In this document: positions 1 through 12,200 of the stretch, in pieces
How the letters are laid out: the number at the start of each line of letters is the position of its first letter
Numbering within the stretch: position 1 is the first letter of the stretch
Origin: Ctena decussata
Taxonomy: Eukaryota; Mollusca; Bivalvia; Lucinida; Lucinidae
Assembly: GCA_963989385.1 (NCBI GenBank)
Contig: OZ022499.1
Location: forward strand, 74,772,203-74,836,202
Reading direction: 5' to 3'
Length of the DNA: 64,000 nucleotides
Program-made: the position numbers and the translations under genes
The notes under the pieces: model-generated
What the model saw: only the letters and a program-made list of their open reading frames with translations
The model's database searches: none
Told to the model about the DNA's origin: nothing

Positions 1-61
1 CTACGAGCCCTGTGCGAATAGTCGTGCAGCACGCATGCGCTCCAGATCCCACGTGTTGAAA

Positions 62-238
62 ATGGAAACAGCACCTTTAGAATTTTCATCAAATGGCGAA
101 TTTGTGCTGTTCGCCAGTCATGATGGTGTTATGAAGTTATGGGAGACTGCTACAAATACATTAAAGAGTGACTACAAACCAAGTTCGCATTTATCAGCTT
201 CATGCACATGCTTGTCATGGGCTCCGAAATATGGGACG
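62..238 (+). CDS. WDR43: WDR43 exon 1 (start exon)
   Basis: Encodes the first propeller strands. FASHDGVMKLWET aligns in style with ALASTDGHLRVWET of vertebrate WDR43, and CTCLSWAPK with CTCLAWAP. The exon ends in phase 0 at a GTGAGA donor (239). An in-frame ATG at 35 would add nine residues. The ATG at 62 has the better initiation context. Confidence 0.9.
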
Positions 239-3200
239 GTGAGAATCTAAATTTAGATTTAGTGGGTGGGGTACATAGTGAAATTTCTTACACCTTACAG
301 AAAGTTTCTTACATCTTACATCTGTGGTCTCCGGAGCCTTGTAAGCCAATGGCTTGTCGGATCCATGACATTTCGTCTAAAACCATTCCGTCTAAATGCC
401 ATTTCGTCTAAAAGCCATTTCGTCTAACAGCCATTTCGTCTAATGACCATTTCGTCTAAATGCCATTTCGTCTAATAGACATTTCATCGAATACGGCAAT
501 TCGTCTAAATTTCATCTAAAACATGATTTATAAGGCAAAGTATTTTTGGAACATAGTTTTATTCACATATCAATTCAAAGACATTGAAATGTCTGAATTG
601 TCCAGTAGTTTAGTAGCTCCAGTTATAGCCAACCCCGTGCAGATAACCAAGCACAACGCCATGTATTGTATATAGTTGATAGAAGTGTACTGGTGCTATG
701 GAGAAGGTTCTGTCACCATACCATAGTGTACTCTTGGCCAAATACTTAGTGATTCATCATCATCATCATCCGGGTGAAGGGTTGAAATCCAGATTGGAAT
801 GTCGAAAACCCTGTGTAAAATCTGTGCAGCCCAATAAAAGAGTTGTGTGTGCAGGTTAAAACTATTTACAAACATCTTGTCATCTAGTGGCATGGTTTGA
901 GGGATCCCAGACTGGCCCGGAACGCCTCTGTGATGGTGCAGTCGGTGACCTTTGTCGGTAGGCGGTTCCAGTCGCTGATAGTGCGGGGAAAGAATGAGTC
1001 CCTGTAAGCTGTGGTTGCACAAGTCTGTTTGATTCGGTGTGAGCCCCTGGTTCTTGTGTCATTTAGCCTGAGTACTTCAGTTGAGCCGGAGACCTCGACT
1101 ATCTGATGATGTATCTTGAAGATCATCATTAGGCGTGAGATGTATCTTCGGTGTTTGAGTGATTCCCAGCCGAAATCTTGCACCATCTTTGTCACACAAC
1201 CTGGGGTCCTGACAGTATATGCAGAATGGACAAACCTGGCAGCCTTTCGGTGGACTTGCTCTAATTTTTGGCGCAAGGGTGGAGGCTTTGGGTCCCATGC
1301 AGGTGATGAGTACTCAAGAGTAGGCCTGACCATAGTGGTGTATGCAGTTACTTTCACTTGCTTACTGCAGTCCCCGAGATTGCGGCGGATAAATCCTAGG
1401 GTCCTGTTGGCTTTGCTGGTTGTTATGTCCACGTGTTTTTGCCAAGTGAGGTCATCGCTCAGAGAGACTCCTAGGTATTTACTACTGTCTGTGGTTTGCA
1501 AGACTTGGTTGTGTAGAGTGTATGTGGTGTTGATAACACTATTTTTTGTGGTATGTATCCTGATCACAGTACACTTATCCGGATGGAAGGACATCTGCCA
1601 TTATCTTTCCCATTTCTCAAGAACTGATAAGTCTTTCTGTAGATAATTTGCATCCTGTTGCAGGGATACAGACTAACTCATTTTTCATAGGAGCAAGCTG
1701 GGCCCCTAAAAACTGAAACTTAGTCGCCCAGCCAGAAATTTAGGGGCCCACATTTAAAACATGGGAATCCTTTATTCAGAATCTGCGCAGGAATTGCGCC
1801 ATTTCCGTAGGCTTTGTAGTAAACCCTCCTTTCTTCATGGTTTTGTTTCCTTTTAGCAACCGGTAGTGAAACACCAGGGATGTATCGCCATATTACGCGC
1901 GAAAAATCTATAAACGGTTAAGAGTTTTAGCTGACAAATTCGTCTATCTATCTATCTTCCTTTACGAGGAGGCGGCCATGTTGTTTCTCGATAGTGAGTA
2001 AAATCCAACACACAAGTATGACGGAACACCGAATATTCATAGCCGATATCGGCGCGGAAGTTAGCAATACCCTTAGAGGTGGCGGATTTTACTCCAAGCC
2101 GAAAACACGCCAGACACTCGCCGACAGCTTACGATCGCAAACTGGGCGACTATCGTTTCAATTTTAGGCGCCCACCCGATTTTTTACTCGCAGTGGGCGA
2201 CCGCTAGTCTGTTTCCCTGTGTTGGGAGTTGATCACACGGAAAAGTAGACTGTCATCAGCAAACAACTTGGTTTCAGATGAGGCGACACAGTCGGGGAGA
2301 TCATTGATGTATGTCAGGAAGAGTAGTGGTCCCAATACGGTACCTTGGGGGACTCCTGATAAGACATCTTTCTCTGACGACATCTCTCCTTCGAGCAACA
2401 CCTCAGTGCTCCAGATAGCGTCCGTATCACCGTATATTACGGATCATTTTTGGCCGATACGGAGCTATTGGAAATTTTATCGGTACCCGGTACGGACACT
2501 TTCAAGCTGTTACGGATCATTTTTTTCCGGTAATCCGTACCACCTGGACAAGTTCCCATAGACGTTTGCATTATGATATCATCAAGTAGACTGAGCTTCC
2601 TTATGCGTCGCACTCACCGAGAAGCTGACTGATTCTAAATATTTCCTTCTAATGTGTGGAAAATAGATGGACTGTAAACCAGTCGCTTCAAACTGAAAGT
2701 AGGAAAGCATGGCTTCGAGCTCTCAACAGGACAAGCAGGCCTCTATCCTGCGGTTTTTGAGCCTACTGACAAATCAACCGAAAATCGTAGATGCGTCTAT
2801 GAGATAATAAATGCTGTTATCTCAGGTGCGGTTATGACTGCATGTAGAAAAGGTTAAAAACATTGTGGTAGGTAAAAAATTGCAGTTCAAATCCAAATGT
2901 GATTCGCATGAACCCAGTTCGTGCTTATATTAGCACTGGAAAAATTGAAATTTATAACGCAAACACATGAGGCATAGAACATGTTTGGAACATCTTGAAG
3001 TATCTGCTGAGACAGGTACCAAGCAAACTCATTCTTGATCATGTTTGGGCACACCGGTTATTACAATTTGCTTAATGACCTGTTCACTTCCTTCTGGGAA
3101 CATCAACCACAATTTGTAAATCAGTTTCAGTTTTATATTCACATTTTGTGAAGCAGTCAGAAGGAGGTTGAGTAGTGATATAATTGTTTAATAAATCAGA

Positions 3201-6200
3201 TTTTGATTTTGGCGTTTTTTGGCTTAAGAAAGAGTATATTTCCACACAGTGAAAGCAGAAGTAGTATTTTACAGGGCAAAGTCAAGCCAGGGAGTACCAC
3301 TGAAATACTGTTAAAATTAAATTTGTTTTCATGTTACATCTGTCGGTTCAGTGCAAATACTGAAGCAGAATCGTGGATACTGATCCAAGAAAATTTTGAG
3401 AAGTACGGTACTGATTGAAAAAAAAATTATCTGGAGCACTGTACCTTCTGTTTCCGGTTACTGAGGAAGGACTGGATTCATTTGGCTGTGTTACCTCTGA
3501 CTCCATAGTATTTTAGTTTGTACATCAGTCGCTGATGAGGGGCCTTATCAAAGGCCTTTGAAAAATCAAGTTGAATCATGTCAACTTGATTTTTCCCTTT
3601 CAATTTACTCGCTATGGATTGGATAGTCCCGATTAGTTTGGTTTCACATGATCTTTTTGACCTGAATCCGTGCTGGCAGTCATGAAGAATTTTATGGTCG
3701 TCATAGAATCTCATGATGGAGCTATGAATGATATGTTCCATGATTTTGGAGACGACTGAGGTCATTGAAACTGGGCGGTAATTGGAGGGTTGGTGTCTTT
3801 CCCCTTTCTTGAAAACCGGGACGATATGTGCGTCTCTCCAGTCTTGTAGAACTGTGCCCTGGTCATGGGAGAGTTGGTATAATCTGGTTAATACTGGTGC
3901 TAGTTCATCGGCAGCCAGTTTTAATATTGCAGTAGAGATGTTGTCAGGTCCTGTAGCTGTACGGGTATTCAGTTGGGAGAGTTGTTTGTGTATCCCTCTG
4001 GTGTTGAACAAGATATTATCCATCGATGGATATGGACTCGGTCCTTTGTCAGGCATGGAGGAGAGATCTTCCTTTGTGTAGACTGACTGGAACTGGGCAT
4101 TGAGGATTTCAGCTTTGCTCTGGCTGTTGCTATGTATAAATCCATCTTCGTTCTTTAAAGGGGCCACTCCTGTGGATTCTTGCTTTTTGGCCTTCAAATA
4201 GCTCCAGAACCGCTTGGGTTTATCCTGCTGATCTGAAGTCACCATGCCTTTCATTAGGAGTGTAACAATACATCGGACTATCGATGTATTGCAATAGTAA
4301 CTCGGGCGATAGTACTGCATCGATAGTAAAGTGAGACATCGATGACTATCGCCGATAGTGTTTTGGACTATCGATAGTTTCGATAGTCTCCTACATTACA
4401 ATTTTTTCAGATAATTTCCGCTGTTGCCTTCTTTCTTTAAAGCGAAAGTGAGCGGCAGACTGTTTGTACAAACATGGCTTCCGTAAGCCGACGTATGGCT
4501 GTATATTACGTCTGGGTTTTGCTTCCATACATCAAGAAATTTCACCTCTGGCGTCTGGCATACATTTGATAAGTGTTACATACGGCCGTTTGATGTTGTC
4601 CCGACGTATAAAACTCCCTACTGTCTATAAAACGTTAACACGTGTCATAATTAATCTGATATACAGAGCTCCTGATACGGGGCATTTTTGCGATTTTGAT
4701 GCAAAGAAAATGGGTAAAACGCCTGCAGTCCCAAACTAATTCCTCATGAATAACGTTACTCCCACCGAAAAAGGAACTGACGTATCATGAAAAAAAAAAT
4801 GGAAGCGTCATTTTAGGCATAGGAGTTCTTTCAAATTCCAGAAAAATGCATTCGCTCAGCCGCCACTGATAATAGTCCAGTGCCGAAACAGGTCACAAAG
4901 ATCAAAGCATTTCGATCAGCTTTTGATGTCAAAGATTTAGCCGCTAACGGCACGTGCCGAAAGGTTTATTTATTAACCAATATTGATGCAATTTCGGAAC
5001 ATGTGTTTATTATACGTTACGGTCTGTAAGGTAGACTCGGCTCAGCCTGCGTGTCCGCGGCGCCTGATCAGCGTACGCACACACATGTATATACGAATAA
5101 TTTGAAATATGAAATTTAATTTGTTTAGCTGTGCAGTCCGGTTTTGGTACAGTATTTTCGCATGAAGCTATTCCGCCGAATACCGCTGGACAGATGAATT
5201 ATATAATAATCAGAAGACAGTCATTTTATACGTATTTTCTGATCAGGCTGCGCAGATATTATTTCTGACTCGCCCCTACTTTTTTTGTCAAATCCCCAGG
5301 AGGCTCAGCTTAACGAATTCGTGGTTGCACACTCTAGGTACTGAGTCTGTCTGTCCGTCCCATAGTATTCGAATTCGCAATATGTGCACCACTCGGTTCA
5401 GCTGCGAATGTCTCTATCGTAACACAAGATAATCGAAAATTGTTTCTGCTGGCCCGCGAATGTACGGTTATCTTTCTAAAACCATTTTTTTTTTTGATGA
5501 GACAGCGTACATGTTTTCCCGTTTCAAGATTTACGATGCTCACATATTACCACGTGGTTATTCAAGCAGACGATCTGCGCATGGCGTAATCAACCGGTCA
5601 GTCGCGTCTATATGCTATTTGTATATACTTTTTTTCCGCGTTCACACTGCGCAGACGTTTTCCGGTATCATGTTCAACGCTTTTCGAATATACGCAATGT
5701 GCGTTCCCCGATAAGGCTGCGCTGACGTATTTACGGTAGCAAGAGCTAAGCTAGTAGTCGCATGTACACTTAGCCTCTTGCTCCATCAGACTACTGAGAC
5801 TTGACAGCCGTTTTCCGCTGATGGCTGATCGGAATTATTTTTTTTTCTATCTTACTTAATTTCAACAGTGCGAAAATAATGCATTCTGATCAGGTCTACG
5901 CAATTATTGAGCACAATACTAACGGCAGCGTTGATGTGCAATAACCTGCTCGTTTATGGGTCAGACATTGTAGAGATCAAAAGAGCCGCTAAAAATTCAG
6001 GGCTCGAAATTTACACTCGTCCGCTCGTATTTACGAGTAGCTGATCGGTAAGGACGAGTGGAAATTGTCACTGACTTGCCCTGCCGGACGAGTAGGTTTT
6101 TCCTCCATGAAAATTGTCTAATCATGCCGTTCAGGAAAAGCACTTTACAAATCGATCAAATTACAGCAAACAAATATTGACTGTAACGCAAAAAGCATGA

Positions 6201-9200
6201 AATCCCGCATCGTGTAATCTAAAAATGAAAACGGAAATGGCAAACTGTAAATAAACGGTGCGCCTGCGCATATCGAACATCGACCCGATGAGGATTCGCA
6301 CCAACGCGGTTTCGCCTAAGTTGTTTGCGCTCTGTAACTGCACGATTACAAATGCATAATCCAACTCAAATAGTTGTATAGGACATTATTTTCACGTCCT
6401 CTCTTGAATAAAGCAGAAAAAAATCTACTTTGGTGCAGAAATCTTTATTAACGAAACCTTTTTGGCAAAACCTGAATTGGGACGAAACCATATACCTACG
6501 GAAAGTACCGGAAATAACCGAGTGAAAATGAAACTGAAAGTAGAATACATTCGAGGGAAAAATGAGGGGTCTCCCTAAAAAGCGTCAAGAAGCGACAAGA
6601 AGTGTCGAGAAGCGACAAGAACATATTTCTGCAAATTATTTATTATATTTATTATCTAATTACATCTGAATTGATAAAATTGAGTAATTTGGCCATTTTT
6701 CATTGGTATTTTATTAGAAAAACCAACGAAATTTGCAAAAACATTGCGCGCGTAACAAGCGTCAAGAAAATTTTGAAGCATATTGGAGTGTCAAGAACTT
6801 TTCACAAGACTGTGCTATGAACCCTGATTCGCATGTAGTAATTTTAATGATTTTAAATCTTATTTCCTCAAAGAAAGAAATATATTGACACTTTAGATTA
6901 CATTCCATACAGTTATACGATGCATTTTCAGTTTATAGCCCTGCAGTTAAGAAAGCGTCAAGAAATTCTGAGGCCCAGTTTCAGCGTCAAGAACTTTAAC
7001 ATGACTTCTAAAGTATTGATTAAGATTCACATTTCATGCTCACGGATGTTATTTCCACAAAGTGACTTTTGTCAAGATTTTGGACAAAGGACAGTTCCTG
7101 TAGTCCGATGCTAAAATAGCGTCAAGAAAATTTTAAAGCCCTCATGAGCGTCAAGAAATTTCTGAAGCCCACTTAAGCGCCAAGAACTTTTACATGATTA
7201 CTTTAGCATAAAGCAAAATTCGCATTTCATGCTCTTGGATATTAATTCCTCAATTTTATTTTTTGTTCAGATTTCGGATGACAGAAAAATTATTTTCTTT
7301 TTCCTTTCATCTTAAGTCCAATGCTAAAAAAGCGTCGAGAAAAACTGAAGTATACTTGAGCGTCAAGAACTTTTGCATGGCCTCTATAGTATAATCATGA
7401 TTCGCATTTCAGGCCCTTCAATGATATTTCCTCAAATTTAAGTTTTGTCAAGATTTTGAAAGCAAGCCTTGAAGTTGCATGTTATTTCTTAAGTTAGACC
7501 TATTGTCAAAAGCTAAAAAAGCGTCAAGAAAAAAAAATGAAATTCGCTGGAGCGTCAAGAATCTTTGCATGACTGAACTTGTATAGATCAAGACTTCCAC
7601 AGTACACACCGAGATTTGCATTAATAAAGTTTATTAATTTGGAATGTAATTTCCTCAGAATGCCATTTTTCTAAATTTTGGATGACATAAATGAGCCGCG
7701 ATGGTCTGCTCTAAAAGGAAAGAATTTGCTCCTAGATGAGCAGTTTCTTTCCTAGGAGCAAACTCTTGCCCATAAGAATTGACCCTCATTGACCCTCGTT
7801 TTCATAAAATGGTAAAATACAATGTACAAGCGTGGAGTCCCAATCACTATCCCGCCAATGTTTATATAGCAGGAATAGACGGGAAACCAGAACAGGAAAT
7901 TGTTTTTTTTCTTTCTTTCTTTGGGGGCGCGGGGGGGGGGGGGGGGGGTTGTTATTTTTCAGAACTTGTTTTATCTAATTTTACCAGTTACATGGCTCAA
8001 AATATGCACATCAACCCACAATTTATTACCAAAACGAGGTGGAACCGCCTTTTACAATGATTAGAGTTTAGGCGTTTTTTTTTTTTTTTTACCGCTGATA
8101 GGACCATGGCGACCTCAAGTGTGCTGGTTATTTGTTTCATCTACCTTATGAAAGAAAGCAATAAAGAAAGAAAGAAAGAAAGAAGTCAAAAATAAAAGGC
8201 AGCACTTTAGCTCTGAAGTAAACAAGCCAACTGACATTAATCAAGTTATAATTAAAAAATTATAAGTCATTGAGCCGCTCGACCGATTTGACTCAAGTTT
8301 GAGTGATAGTAATTAGCTTGCGGATCTACTGATGGCACACGCCATCTAATTGTTTTCAGCTCTAAATGTTTTCAGCAAACAATCTGTGATTTATCATTCC
8401 TTTTTTTTTTACAAAAAATAGTGCTTAGCTTCAATCTAATTCATTTTATTTCGTTAAAATATTATAACGGTGGTTGAATTGTTAATATAGGGGAGAAAAC
8501 TATTGATATAATTCATTTCTTCTCATTACAAGATTCGCCTACCGCTGAATTTATAAAGTAAAAAAGAAAAAAGAAATTCTTCATTTTTATTTTTTGCATA
8601 AGCTGATCCAAGAATGAATCCAATTTTTCTTTGTAGGCCGAAAACCGACTCTGCGGATGCCCAGACTGATCTGAGTCACAGGATCTGAGTAGGATCTTTT
8701 TCATTTTTATTAGCTCGCCTGAACGAAAGTTCAGGAAGAGCTATTGTTGTCACCACGGCGTCCGCGTCCGCGTCCGCGTCCGCGTCGGCGTTGGCGTCGG
8801 CGTCGGCGTCGGCGTCCGATTGGATGTTTTGGTTAAAGTTTTTTAAAGACCTATATCTCCCTAACCCATGGATGGATTCTTTTGATACTTGCACTGTAGT
8901 TAGATATTGGTCCAAAGTTTAACATGGTACCACCCCCACCCCACTCCTTGACCTTGATGTCAAGGTCATGGACTTAGAAAATTGGGAGTTTTTTGGGACT
9001 GGATGTTTTGGTTAAAGTTTTCTAAAGCCCAGTATCTCCTTAACCCATGGATGGATTCCTTTGATACTTGCACTGTAGTTAGATATTGGTCTAAAGTTTT
9101 CCAAGGTACTACCCCCGGCCCCCTCAGTGACCTTGATGTCAAGGTCATGGACTTAGAAAATTGTCTTTTTATTGATTGGATGTTTTGGTTAAAGTTTTTT

Positions 9201-12200
9201 AATGACACATATCTCCTGAAACCATAGATGAATTCTTTTTATATTTGCACTGTAGTTAGATATTAGTCCAAAGTTTTACAGAGTACTACCCCAGCCCTGC
9301 TCGGTGACCTTGATGTCAAGGTCAGGGACTTAGGAAATTTGGTCTTTATTAAAGTTTTTTAATTGCGTACTGATTCATAATGCTTGGCAGAGATTTAGTT
9401 TACACTTGAACTGATGTTAGACACTTTTTTGAGTTTTTACAAAACACTATATACTTACCCGACTGGATGACCTTGATGTCAAGGTCATGGACTTTGAGTT
9501 TTGTCTTAAAGATTTTGATTAGTTTTATATTAATGAAGACATAATTTCACAGTGCCACAATGGACTCAGTTGATACTAATACTTTGACTGATGTTATATA
9601 ACGGTTAAAGGCTTTGATACATCCTAGCCCTGCCCTCCCCCCCCCCCCCCCCCCCCCCTACCCCTTAGTTCTTTGACCTTAAGCTCATGGACTTTGAAAT
9701 TTCATGTGGATTTTTAAGACATTTCTGAGATAGCTTTTGTTTATAAATGTGTTGTCATTATGGACATGCTTGCCTGAAGTTTTATACATAGCAGTCCACA
9801 CCACCATAGCGACTGTGTGATGGGCAAGCACCTATTCAGGCAAGCTATGCTGTCAGGCGACAGCTCTTGTTTTATTTATTTTTATTTTTATTTTTTTTGA
9901 GGGGGGGTGGGGGGTCATTTCTCTTGTCTTACAGAGTAGGTTATTGCACAGGCCTGTAATGATAGGTTACCATCTACGTAATTTCTTGTCGCTTTCTATC
10001 ATGCCGAGATTGAGTCTTGGAAGTACTTAATAAGATTTGTTTTTTAAAAAAAGCGTTCAAGTTATTCTACTAATACAAATTCGCGGTTTTGTTGACAATT
10101 TCTGATTGTAGTTCTCGATTCTCCATATTTTCTTGACACTTTGTTTTCTTGTCTCTTTTGGTATGGCGTATAAGATGATCGATGCCATAGGGGCGGGGGA
10201 GGGGGGGGGGCGGGCTGAGGGGAGTGAAATTACATGGATTTCAATATATAACTTTCTCACTCCTTATTGAGGTTTAACGGGTATCTGGTAAAAGTAGAAG
10301 TGCTGAAGATTCTTACATAGAACATATCAACGATTTTGTTGACGCTTGGCTGTACTATCACTGCATATCATGTGGCTTCTTGCCGGCATGACTTATAAAG
10401 TGGAAAACATTTGAGCTGATGCATACATAAGAATTCTACTCATATTAACTATGTGAAGGGTATCTTGTAGATGTATATCTAATAAAAAGAGCTAGTTTTG
10501 GTCACACAGAACAACAATTTAAAATATGAGCGAATATTTGCTTGACGCTTGTCCGTACGGTTCGGTTCCAGTTTTACATGAGGTTTCTTGCTGGTATGAC
10601 TTATATGAGCTGATAAGTATTTATAAACACCACTCTTATCAGAGGTTTGATGGGTATCAGGTAGACGTGGAAGCTATAAAGGGTCATTTTTGGCCAAAAG
10701 AAACAACCGTTGGAGCTCTACGTTTCCTTAATATTTTCTTGACGCTTGCTCGTACTGTGCGTGGTTGACTTGCAGATCGGGGGCAAACCAGGCACAATAA
10801 GCGCATTTTTTAAAGAATAATATTATTCATTTACTATTTAGCAATATCTGGTAGAAACATATACATGTATAATAAAAGTGTGATTTAACACTTCTTACTG
10901 TTTATTTTCTTGACGCTAAGTCTAAAATACCGCTCGCGTCATCGGCCGGCGCGTTTGCTCCATAAAGGCTCTTTTTTGCCTTCTTATATATTATATGGCC
11001 CTTGCATTATATTCTAAATATAACTAATGTCATATTTTGTTGAAAAAATAACATATAAACGACAAAACATTACTAAAATATATTCTTGACGCTTCTTGGC
11101 ACTTCTTGTCGCTTCTTGTCACTTCTTGTCGCTTCTTGACGCTTTTTAGGGAGACCGAAAAATGAGTGATATCAGACAGTTTTTAAGGACGAGTAGATTT
11201 TTGAAAGGACGAGTAAAAAATTGAAAGCACTTGCCCTGCAGGACAAGTATGTTCACAAAAAAATTTCGAGCCCTGAAATTGATTGTAATTGTCACGTGCA
11301 GTGTATCAGACGGGTAGTAAAAGGTACCTGGTTGCATACACCGATAAATCAAATCAGCCTGCGCAAACCGGTCTTTCCTGTTCACATCTAACAGTAATCA
11401 TGAGCTCTGTACCTAGCGACAACTAAATATATTCAGTAAATTAAAGCCCTCACGCGCTCCATTCACAATGCGGCTCATTTCTCCCAGCGGTAATGGACGG
11501 GGCGAGTTTACCGTTAATAAGCAACCACAGAAACTTGTTAAATCTTCAGTTTTCAGAATCCTCAGGATTTATGGTTTGTACATACAAACAGAACAGAACA
11601 AAACTTTATTCATGTAGGTAAACATGTCTGGTCACACATAGGTGACATGATATTTATACAAGTGGCAAGTAATATTTACGAAAAAATATTATTAACAAAA
11701 ATGTTTCAGCTTCTGTCAGCTGATTGTTCAACATCTCCAGATGCACAAACCATTCAGGGAAGGCAAAATCTGCTATAGACAGATAATGGTTCATGGCCCT
11801 GGAGAATTCAGTTGGCCATTAGAACACATTTGATCTCTTTGGCCAGTCAGATGAAACTACAAATGATTGAAATGAAAGGTCTGAAATGTAGGGCTTTATG
11901 CATAAATATGCCAAACCAGTGCACATTTGAAAAATAACTAGAAACTGTGTTTATGAAACACAATGATAGATTAAACTTTGCAGATGTTAACCTCTGTTGT
12001 ACACATTTTATACATACAGAAAACAAAATGGGAATGATACCATATTCATCATTTCCTCCTTAAAACAAGAATATATTTTTCAAACAATAGTATCGCAATA
12101 GTATTGCAATAGTAGTCCACAATAGTAATAGTATCGCAATGGTACCAGTGTTTCCCCTAAAGCGGAATGGCGGGGCGCCGCGCCCTGCCCCTTTTTGGTC

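Larger units (their letters stand above)
5998..11275. mobile_element. CAGGGCTCGAAATTT-end transposon nested in the hAT
   Basis: Inverted ends CAGGGCTCGAAATTT and AAATTTCGAGCCCTG, with AAATT as the last five bases before and the first five after: a perfect 5-bp TSD. Inward, both ends carry GGACGAGT / ACTCGTCC motifs (6005-6095, 11188-11215). Its middle is the inserted element 6567-11156. No transposase seen. Confidence 0.75.

Noticed and set aside
366..532. CRISPR-like array of short direct repeats
   Set aside because: Units are contiguous and degenerate with no unique spacers; eukaryotic context; it is a minisatellite.
8676..8915. Minus-strand ORF with an Asp-Ala repeat (DADADANADADA)
   Set aside because: It is translation of the GCGTCC/GGCGTC microsatellite in a Helentron-like element, not a protein.
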